29,486 nt of DNA from Saccoglossus kowalevskii. Lineage: Eukaryota > Hemichordata > Enteropneusta > Harrimaniidae. The notes below the pieces were generated by a model that searched no databases, had not been told where the DNA came from, and saw nothing but the letters and a program-made list of their open reading frames with translations. The DNA lies in the NCBI RefSeq assembly GCF_000003605.2, contig NW_003141314.1:87105-116590 (forward strand). The letters run 5' to 3'. Numbering within the stretch: the first letter of the stretch is position 1; the number at the start of each line of letters is the position of its first letter. Of this stretch, positions 11,801 through 23,800 are shown one piece after another. Both the position numbers and the translations under genes were made by a program.

Positions 11801-14800
11801 AAACGTACCGGGGGTATTTGATTTAATCCGGGTTTTGATACAGGCCTTTTTACTGGTGCGGATTTATACGAGGGATTCTAAACGACGCAAATGCGTCAAC
11901 AACTCTCGCACAATCCACAAACAAATGTCGCCAATTATATACACAAATTACATTTTAATGAAACAGCAAATGAACGTAAATTTATAACAATATTTCAACA
12001 GTAATAAATACGAAAACTGTAGTCGGTGAATGAGAAACAATTGCTTGACAAGAATCAGTTTGGTTTACAGTTCTAGATTCCGGCGTAGCTCAACTAAGAA
12101 TATCTGAAATGCGCCGATGATCTTCCGTGGAGACAATATCGTAGCGCTATAAACTTGACACGTTTTTGTGACCAGTTATCTTTATGATTGGTTGTGGTGG
12201 AATGCCGGCTTTCATCAGGGTACTAATGAGTCCAACTGGTCTTTCGGTATATATATCCCATTCAGTGAATAATATCATCAGCCAATATTGAAGCGCAGAC
12301 AATAATCTCACATGTGTTGTTTGTAAACAGAAAGTAGTTCTAGGAAATAGACGCGTTTACCAACTATGGTAAACAGAGCCCGGGCGTGATATGAAAAATT
12401 ATTGCACGGCTCGCCCACCAGGATTCTCATAGCGTTATGAGGCTGGGCAATACAAGGTATATGATAATTCATATATACTCACTAGTTTAGGACGAGGCTG
12501 GTCCTCGCTATCTCCATGCCCCAAACGTCCATACCTTCCTTTTCCCCATGTATAGAGTTCACCATTAGATGTGATACAAGCGCTATGGGCACCACCAGCT
12601 GCCACATCAACGACCTCCTTACCTCGCAGGGAATCCAAAACTAGTGGTCGATCACAATGGCTAGGTGTGAAAGAACTGTATAGTTCAAAAAACATTACTT
12701 GAAAAAAAGCAAGCAGGGGATAGGATAGGGTGAACATGCATGGTTAAGGTTATGTGGCAATAAAACAATGCAGAATTTGATTAAGGGATCGGAATATCAA
12801 AGATATATCAAGAAGCTAGGGATGTCCATGCAAATTGAATGAGATTGATTAGGAAGCTAAGGATGTCTAGATGCAAATGAGAATAATCAAAAGGTTAGGA
12901 ATGTACATGCTATAATGAGATTGATTAGGAAGCTAAGGATGTCCATGCTAATATGAGATTTATTACGAAGCTAAGGGGAATATGTACAAAGAGAACATAA
13001 TAGCTACTTCTCAGAAAGATGTGAGAAATAGTTAGTGCATTATCAAATTAGTTCATGAGCATGAATTGAATTCAAGTAAATTAGGACAGACAGATTTTAC
13101 GTTGTAACACACAAATACTAGTTTTATACAACAAGATAGATATCATAGACAATCTTTAGTAAAACCAATTATAATGCCATAATAAGAGCACAACAGCAAG
13201 CTGATGATAAACGATATATATAGGAGGTGTTGATCATGGGATGTTCATAGGGTTTGTTTGAACTGTTTCTTGTATTTATTTTTCTCTTGGTAAAAAGTCC
13301 TCAGATACATGTTTCTGCCCTATGACATGAAAGAAAGAAACATCACAAGTTATTTTCCACATGAGAGCTGAATGATTGCTGACAGGATACTCACGATCTG
13401 ATTCCATGTCCTAACTTGCCATCTTCTGCCTCACCCCAAGTATACACTTCCCCTTCATGAGACAGAGCTAAGCAGTGTTTACCGCCAGAGTTAACAGCTA
13501 CTTTCTTGATAACTACATGTTGTATAGATACCAAGAGTGTAGGAGTGGATACAGAGTCTGTCCCTCCTGTACCAAGTCGTCCACCAGCACCATAACCAGT
13601 TGCATACACCTAAAGTGTAAATGTATGTGATTATATTTATGCTTCTACAAGTAGTATTTGTCACCTGAATCTGACTATTTGCCCATATTTGAAGAACATT
13701 CTCTGTGTTCTTTGAACGCCAAAGGCAACTTTTGATACCATTCAAAAAATAAACCAATGAGAAATTAGATCCATTTTGTCCAACAAAATAACTTTCTTTT
13801 TAAATGCACGATGAATGAAAAATCATTTCTGGATATTTTTGTCTTAGATGCTAATACAATGCATGTGCAAACCGATCTCCCAAACATAGTAATGTGTGTT
13901 TGGAAAGCAGGATAGACTGTACTCTTGTTTTATACTGCTGAGTAAACAGTTGGGATCTGGAAAACGAACCCATAACCTCCCCAGTGTGAGGTGAACATAC
14001 CAACCACTGTACCATTTAAATTAGGAACATTACCTTTCCATCTGCAGTAACACAGAATAATGTCTGTTCTCCTCCCACTATCTGTATTGGTCTTAGAGTG
14101 GACAAAGCTTCACAGGGCGATGGTAATTTGACCTTAGCACCATCTACACCACCTAACTGTCCTCTGTGATTATGTCCCCAACCAAAAATAGTTCCACTAC
14201 CTCCCCAAGATAGCGTCCAATCATCAGCTCTCCTATGAATACAAATAACTTAGTATTAACAGATGACATACCAATTTCTTTTCTTAACACTGGGTTCGGA
14301 GCTGGGATATATATCAAGTACTAATTTAGTGGACAGCAAACAAGACAACTCAATTCAGAATGTACCAAAATTTCAATATAAGAATGTTTTGATAGCCATT
14401 TTGTCAATTTTGAGAGTTTTTTGTCATTGATTCTTATTTCCTCACATTTCAACAGTGAGATATTTGAGTCATGGATATTAAATAACAGTCCTACAGAATC
14501 ACATGCAAATTATTTCTACTAGTCTTGGCATATCATGTGAATGTCAAATCTTGTTATAAATATAAAGAATTGAGCAGATACTGTGTTACAGCAATGTGAA
14601 TATCCTGACTCACCGGTTCATCCAGAGTAATAATTGTTCATCATGCTCTTTTTGAAATATGTGATGGTTTTCATGATCCTTAGATATGTCCTCTCCATCT
14701 GCTGATATCTCCTTGATTTTCTTCATTACCTCTTCCAAGAAGCTGTACGGCAGAGGAGTACGCCTCTCAAGAGACTGTGCTACCCGGGCTGCCGTACAGT

Positions 14801-17800
14801 AACGCCGGAACCAAGACCAGCGATGAGACATGGCACAACATGCTAAGGCATCCAATCGCAAATCACATGCAAGGGCTACCAGTACCTGTAAGACGGTTAT
14901 GGACCACAATTATGTACATTATAAAGGTTGTTTCTATGATCAAAATAAGTAAAAAATTTAATGATACTGCATACAAATGTGATTTTTGGTTTATATGCTT
15001 TATTTGGGATGTGCTTTAATGGTGCAAATATGGTGCATGTACTATGAGAATACAGAATATTTATCAAATTGTTGTGCATCCAATCTAGTATTCTTGGTAC
15101 ATATTACACACCAATAAACCAAAATGTGGCATGGGAGCTGAAAATAATTGTGCTAATAAAATGTCCTTAAAACAGTGTAGATTGGTAAAGTTATAATTGA
15201 CTCTTCTGGGTTGGATTTGTGTAAGTGATAGACAAGTGAATGTATAACTCTTCTCAATTACAAAAAAATGTACGAACAACTGTCATTACTTCAATCAAGG
15301 TAATCACTGCCACTGAGATAGATCTACCACTGAAGATGAATCAATTACATTACTAACCTTAAAGAATGGGCTGTGTAACAAGTGTTTACCACCTCTGACC
15401 ACAGGATCTTCATAGTCATACTGTCTCTGTAATGCTTCTGGTAATCCCTTGACAAGAGCTGCCAGTGCTGTACCGCTGAATGACTGAAACAATTGGACAT
15501 TTGTTTAATAACAGCAAACAGCAGAGCATATAACATTAGTGTACTGAATAAAACTATTAACATAGGTAAGATTTGAAAATTACGAAAAATTAAAAAAAAA
15601 GAATACTTTCTCCAGTGTTACAAAAAACAACATAATTTTAACCCCTATACAATGAGCCATTAGAATGGCTTCTCAAATCTCAGACTAGTTGTATTACTAG
15701 TCTGAGCTCAAATAGATTATAGTCAAATATTGCATGTTAATGTGCATAACAAAATGACAACTAATAGATCTTGGGTGCAAATTGCTCCCAAGATATTGTT
15801 TAGAACAAAAGCCATGCAACTTGTTTATGTACTTCATTTGCACCCATCATGTCTACTGTTCCTAACTATTATCACACATGATCAATGGTACAGTGAATGC
15901 AATGACAAAGAAACATGTCTAGTGTTCTCTCGGTCCCAACAAGATCACGTCTGCCATTGTACAGACAATACACAATGTTTGAAAAATACTATTAAAAACA
16001 AAATTAATGAAATAATGCGAGTTAGACTTACTGTCATGGGGTGAGGCAATTCATCACTCATATCATGTCCACCAATTATGGCGTCTACATTCAATGCCGC
16101 TCCATATTCAGTATTTATCAGTTTACGTAATCTCTGCAATGCCCACATACGTTGAGATGCTCCTGAAAAACACAGCAAAACAAGATACGAGTTTGATTAT
16201 TCATGATATTAACAGCAAGGCTCATTAAAAGTACTTTACTAATGCCTGTTTTGTAGAGAGACGCTTTCACTATTATTATTCATTATTAGTGATAAATAAT
16301 AACAGTCAACAACAATACATCTTTTATAAAATTTAAGGCAAGGTAAAAATTACATTTGACTATCTGCTGGAAGTGCTTCTTTCATTCAATCTCAACCTGT
16401 ACCAAGAGCCAGAACTATGCATTATACATGTAGATGTATAAATATATGTATAAAGGTTTTGAGTAAAATTCTCTATCCTCTATTTACAGAGAATCTTTAA
16501 TAGTCATTGTCTATTTTTAAAAGCTTGTGGAAGGAATTTTTGTCTTTACAATTTTTTGTCAGAAAATATAATTTAAAAAATTTAATGCAATAATTTAATG
16601 CATTCGTTTTGTTCTTCTAATCTCATGTACCGATAATACTTTTTTGTTACACTCAATTTTCATGAAAAAACCTGAAGTTTAAATTAAAATAAAGATTAAA
16701 TCAATTTAAATTCATGATAACTGCACAGACAATCAGAACACTGACTCATTTAACTATCATACTGTTCCGCATCAACACTGTGTAATGTTAATATAATGAA
16801 GATATCATAACATTAAATACTAACCAAGTGAGCTAAGCTGAGCACACGCTGCTAACGCCGCTGCCAACCTTGGCATGATACGATGACTGTTGGCACTTTC
16901 TAAACGGATATCCAACAGGCATGTAACCAAGTCGATAGATGGCCGAGACAACACAGATCTATCTGATAAAAGATCTTTCGGAGCTGCGGCCGGCATGATT
17001 GGGAAGACAGTGAACCGCCATCCCCAGCCGTTAACTGAACCGTCACTGGTAAACTTCCATTTCAACTCATCGCAGGGGATTCTTAATTCCTGGGACCAAT
17101 CAGACCACTCTCGGCCTAAGTAAAGATTATATTATGAGAGGTTGAGATACAGATAAACAGACAACTAAAGACCACTTTACAGATATCGATCAGATTTATT
17201 GACAAAACTGCATCTAATTTATTTGATCAGCTTCATTTGATGAAATTAAACATGTCCAAGTTAAAAAAAAAAAAAAAATCACTGATCAGATTGTGCAGAA
17301 TACAAAATCAAATCATGTAAACCACACTTTTGATTTCACATGCTGTTTTTTAAGATAAAGATTCACTTTATTCACTAGAATGACATTTCACACTGACCTG
17401 ATCTCACTGACACTACTCTGCCCGCACCGTCCATGATTGTTAAGGGGTCATGTCTTCTTTCGGTTGAGCATTGACGATCAAACTCAATTCTCAGGGCTTC
17501 AGCTCCTATGACAAAACCACATAAAACAAGTTTCAATGCAAGCTTATACACAGACAAAAACTTCATTCTAATAGTGTACTATATCACATAACTAGAAAGT
17601 ATATAAAATATAAATGAAAACCATTATATATAAATACATAAAATAGCCCTGAAAGAATCTAAAGTTGAGGGATATGATAAAATATCAAGATAAGTAAGCA
17701 AAAAACAGATTTTCAGATGTAATGTTAAACACAAGGAGTATAGGTCAAACAAATAAATTTTTTCCATGTATTGAGTAATCTTTATAAATATCATCATGGT

Positions 17801-20800
17801 GTCATTAATAAACCTAAATCCTTGTCAGATCACTGGAAACCAGAGGGAGTGAATTAGACGGAAAGAGGAATACATCTTACCAGGTATTTTGACTTGTCCA
17901 GATGTTGATATATCATCTACATAAGGATGACTACTTTCCTGTACTACAGGCTGCATAGCTGTCCTACCACTCTCTGTATCTGTGGCAACATCTTCCAGCT
18001 CAGTCACACATAACTCTAAAAGCATGTCAGCAACCTGTGAATAATAAACACATGAGTATTTCAAGTGGAGAACTTCATACCAGTATGTACGGTGACATGT
18101 TTGTATCTCGAAGCATGCACGAGTGGATATGGAGAATTCAATTTGTCATTGTTTTATCATTACTGATTCAACAAATTATTACAAGATAAGCAGTGATCCA
18201 GTAAATAAATTTCATTAAAGTCGGTCCCCATAATATAAACCTAAATAAAATGTTTATTTTCAAAAGTTCAGCCAAAAAACTGAAAGTGAGTCCATGTAAT
18301 TGGAACCACAGTGAAATGTTTACAACATTTTGTGATTTCCGAGACTTCCAATTCAAGTATACACAGAATGTTTGGTTTACAATTACAATTGAGTACAATG
18401 TAAATGCTGTAATTGTATTTGAAGAAGCTCACAATTCTATAATAAATCAGTGACATATTTGTTGATTGTTGTAATCCTGTAGTAGTGTTATTTGTTGTAC
18501 TTCAAGCATGCCATATAAATGACATGTTCATCACTTACCTGGGGATACGTCTTTCCAAGTGCTGTCAACACAGATGACAAAGCTTCCTTGCCATGTGGTC
18601 CAGCTCTATCAGCTACGGCTAGTTTGAGAAGATCCACAAGAACCCTGGCATCATCAGATCCTAATTTAGATGTGAATTCATCCAGTCCTTGTATTGTTGG
18701 TGGCTCTGAATCATCAGGACTTGTCACCTGCAACACACAATATCAAACATAAATTTGTTTTAAACATAGAGCTAACAAGATGCTAGATACTATAAAATTT
18801 GCTACAATGAGTTGAATCCATCACTCTGATCTCTAGTTCTCAAGTGAGCAGCATGTGTGAGCCAAAGCTATCCAGTCTGTCTGTATGTGAAAACTCACAG
18901 TGACCGACTGTATCAAAATAGGTGAAATCAAGTCGAGGGTTGTACGTGATCTAGCAGTCAAAGAAAAGCTGATAAAATTAGTTTTCGAAGTTGACCAAGA
19001 GGCAAACTGAACAGAAAATGTGTGAAATTATCTAACAACGTTGACATCGATAAAGCTGTGATGTTTTTTTTTATTGACACAAACGTACTATAGGGGTAAA
19101 TAAACCTATGTTATGCTTTTTATCTATTTTCAATGATTGAATGCCACTTTCACGAGGCCCCTCGGTAAGCTGTTACACCCAATATGTCAAGTTTTTTGCT
19201 TGGATCCCGACACCCGTGACTTAGCAAGGGGTCACTGCATAACTGCATGATATTGTAATTCTTGTATTCAATAGTTAGATTGCTCTTCGAGATAAGCCAC
19301 CTGATTTTTGCGAAAACAATATATTCATTTCATCCTCAAAGATCCAACAGGAAACAAGAGTTAGAAAAAGACCTGTATTGTAACAGTGATGTATACAATC
19401 TGATACATGTCTACTAACCTGCTCTGTAGTAGTGATGGTTTCTGGTACAATAGTAGATGATTTAAGAGAACTGGATTTACTGGGCAAGCCATCAGCTGGT
19501 GATTGGACTTCAGATGATGGTGTAGGTGGCTCACTCATCTCAATAGTTACGTCACCGATATCAAGTGGAGTAGTTGGCACTGTACGAGCGCTCTCACTGC
19601 TGGGTGTAGTAGATGATGGCTGCGGTGGTATTTCATTTTGCAGAGCAATTACAATGGCATATCTATGAATAGATTTCATTCTATGTTTTAGACATGGTTT
19701 TGGGATAAAACTTCCAGTTTAATTCACAAGCATTTGACTCTTACAAGGTGGTTTACTAGGACATCTAAAGAGGCACCTATTGATCCCTGGGAGTGCATCT
19801 GAGAATTGTTTGTGTTGTTTACATTATTAATCTATTTTTTGTTTTGCTTAATTGTAATTTGTATTAGTAAATTTGAGATTAGGCTTAAATGAAGGTGCCC
19901 CTTTACAATAGGGGAAATTAAACATAGTAGAGGAACCAACTAGATATAAAACACTGTGGTATGTATGTATTCACATGTACCTTGCAAACACCAGACTGTG
20001 AGCATGAACATGCTCTACAGTACTTTGAATTGAACCATTACACAAGCCACATGAACAATACAGCAAAAAGCAGTTGAAGAATCGAGATATCATGATTGGG
20101 AAAGGCTGATGGAATTACATGAATTATGCATGCATCTGAATGATGTAGTACAATTTGCATACAGCTCATCTGTATGGAGGGTCAAATGACACATGTGTAT
20201 GTTCGATTGTCTTGTCTCACCATTTCCTAATCTCTGTCAAATACTTGTAATCCATCCCCAAAACTACAAATTGGTCAAGTTCATTTACTCATTTTTTACC
20301 TCAAAGACAGTACATTCCAATGTCAGTCTACTTTTGGGTGACTGCATGACATGGGATTGGATTCTACCTGTAACTCACATTGATACGCTGCAGGAAAATT
20401 TCAGGTGAGTGATGGCACAGTGGATTGTAACAGTTCCTCAGGTCTTATGATCCTTGCTTGAAAAGCATTTGGCATTTTACAATCGCATCACAGCATTCGA
20501 TTAAATCATAAAAGTTAACAAAAAAAGCCATTAGACCAGAGGGACTACAAGCAATGTAAAGTAATTAAATTATAATAATCTTACCGTGCATATATAATCT
20601 GCAATGCAGTCAGGATATGCGTTAACGCTTGCTGTTTTGCAGTGCTGGTCTCAAGAGATAATACTATCTTTGCCAACGATGGTCTTTGTTTAGACTGTGA
20701 TCTGACGTTAGAAGATCCACCTGACTGGTTATTATTACCTTCTGTTATACCTATATATATCCAAACAACAATATTTTGGTAAATCTTAAAACATGTACAC

Positions 20801-23800
20801 ATATCACCTTCTGGGAATATACTTTTTTCGAATTTATATTTCACTATTCCAATGTTAATTTTGAGTCAGACAAACATACTGTTATGCTGAGTACCGGTAC
20901 ATGTTTTACAAATGTATCGCCAAATGATCTCTTCATACATGGATCTGGGAGCTACCAATGTGTTCAGTGAGGTAGGTCATCTATTATTAAAAGCATACAT
21001 ACATGCATATACATGGCAGGTTGCAAAATCCTAGAAAAAAGTAAGATGTTTCGTGATTGGCTCACCAGTTAGATGTTTGCATCACATAGCTAATCAGCAC
21101 TACTCTTGCATTGAAGCCACTTTCTAATTCACTGTGTCAACTCACCTACTGAAGAAGCCCCCAGTGAATCCCTGGGAGTTGTAAATAATACAGGTTCATG
21201 TACAGATGGAAGGCTGGTATCAGTAGTAGACCATGCTATGCTGTGAGAAGAACCACATGCAACTTTAGTTATCTTCACACCTTCCAATCCATGGACCAAT
21301 GCTGGTTTCTTATTGACAGTAGTCATACCGTTGCCTTGCTGCCCGTGGTCGTTATCGCCCCATGCATACACCTATGAGACAAATTGAGAGTACATCAATA
21401 AAACATCAACCGTCAACAGAGAGAGAGAAGAATTTGAGAGTATGCATTGTAAATATTAGTGAATATGTAATTTTTAAAAACATACAAAAGAATTTAAAAC
21501 CTCCACAGTATACGAATACCGGATTCTGCTGTAAATTCCCCCATCCGAAAAATCGCCCTGGGCGGTTTCACGGCTGGTGGGCCCTTATTTGGGATTCAAA
21601 ATTTCAAAAATTGATCATAAAATATTTTGGGAGGGGCTTATATTTTCATTGAAAAATCCACCTTCGCCGATTTCTTGGTCCAATTGTAGTTTTTTTAAAA
21701 ACCCGAACTGCCGTTCAGCGGCCCAGGGCGAATTTACGGCAGAATCCGGTACATGTATTACATATTTTTGCACATAATCTTATAAGTTCACAAAGTCAGT
21801 AGCAGAAAGGCTAATGTCAAATACAGCAATTAATCCGTTCCCATTTCATGCATTGTCAGATAGTATAGTACCATAAATCAGATTTGTCAGCAGCAGTTCG
21901 TAAGTCCAGCAATCCAACTCACCTGACCGTTGTCTGTGACTGCAAGGCAATGTAAAGCTCCTACAGCTACATGGACAATCTTCTTGCCTTTCAAACCTTC
22001 AACCACTTGGGGTTTTCTAACATGTGCATCTGATCCATGGCCCAATCTATAGTAGTCACCCTTACCCCTGTAATGAAATCATGCAATAAAAAAATTAAAC
22101 CAACAGGCGAATAAAAAAAAACCTCATTTGAATTTAGTTAGGTAATAACTGGCTGTTAATGTGTTAAACAGCAGTGGTTGGAAAATACAATTTGAGCACC
22201 ATTATCAAAGTGCAATGTCAGATTATTATGTAATATAAAATGAGCTCATCACAAAAATACCGCGAAGACAATACAGTGAACGCATCAACCAATGCTTAGC
22301 AGACGTTGGTGAGCAAGATAATAACAAGACACACCAACACACTTACCAACACCAACACACTTACCAGGTCCACACTTGTCCTGTCTTAGTTAATGCTAAT
22401 GAAAACTGAGCCCCACATTCAATCTGTGTAACACCTTGTCCGTTCAACCTCTCTACATTATGGGGTGTGTTAACTCCCTCACTGCCTCCTCGGCCGAGTT
22501 TACCAAAATCACCATCACCCCAAGAAAACACCATGCCTTCATCCGTCAGTGCAAGTGTCTGGGCATCACGACTTCCACAGGCAACCTGGACCACTCTCTG
22601 ACCTGATAGAGTTTTTACCTGAAAGCATGGATAATTCTCAGCATTATCTTGTCAGTAACGACAGGAGGGTGGGTGTGGTAAGTCTACATACAGTACAGTT
22701 CTCGCAAAAGCTTTAGCATTTGTGGCATCATTGTCGCCTCAGCATCGCATCATTGTGGCATCAGCTTCGCGTCATTGAAAATTGAAGCTGTGTTCGCCTC
22801 GCTTATTTTGTAGCATCATTGTGGCCTCAGCTTCGCAGTCTCATGGCATCAACATGGCATCAGCTTCAAAGTATTGTGACATGAGTATGACCTCATTATT
22901 TAACTACAATTGTTGATACAGAAATTCAAGCCATATTACCTGTTTCGGTTTGAGTTGTGTGGTATTGTCACCATGTCCCAGTCGGCCATATTCACCCAGT
23001 CCCCATGTGTACAGAGCACCATCTGATGTGATTGCAGCACTGTGCGAACTGCCACACGCAATGTCCCGTACTCTCTTCGTTTTCAACGCTTCAATCAGAC
23101 GTGGTTTGTCACAGTTCCTGATGGGATCACAAGATTACATATTTATAATTATTGGTTGTTTTTACGTTTCCATATTCTGTGATAATTCAATTTATGTAAA
23201 AGACAAAAGTATGTCTGTGGTCACGATTCTGCATAAAATAAATGTAGTTTCTTGTTTATGTGCTTTTTAGAGATGCGCTTTTAATGGAAGAATTATGGTA
23301 TAAGTTTTACCATCTAGGCTTAAGGAATGTGCAGTGTCACAGACTTTGTCAAAACAAGGCTATCTAATATCTTTGTATTTATAAGGGTTATAGCCAGCAC
23401 TGTGTTAAGGGGTACACAAGCTCCCTAAGCCATCTGGTTTGATACACAATGTTTAAAATATAACTTACATGCGACTGAAATGTCCCAGTTTTCCATCATC
23501 TCCTTCACCCCATGAGAACACTTTACCATCAACTGTTAATGCCATAGCATGCCGTCCACCTGTCAACAAATCAACAATATTATAATATGCTAACAAGAAC
23601 AAAGTGCACAACATGTATACATATAATTGCATAATTATAGTCTACACAGACTGTCTACACCGACTGTCCACACAGACTGACCGACTGTCCACACAGACTG
23701 ACCGACTGTCCACACAGACTGACCGACTGTCTGCGCCGACTGACCGACTGTCTGCGCCGACTGTCTGCGCCGACTGTCTGCGCCGACTGTCTGCGCCGAC

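Noticed and set aside
11538-11826. Overlapping Arg-rich ORFs on both strands
   Set aside because: Both arise from the 116-bp palindrome, which makes the two strands encode similar peptides. No start context, splice partner or domain supports them.
15730-16044. 104-codon plus ORF
   Set aside because: Antisense to a HERC2 exon border and intron, no protein-like pattern, ends inside the exon at 16032-16162.
21362-21777. Two overlapping plus ORFs
   Set aside because: They start antisense to an RLD2 exon or inside the 231-bp MITE and show no domain.
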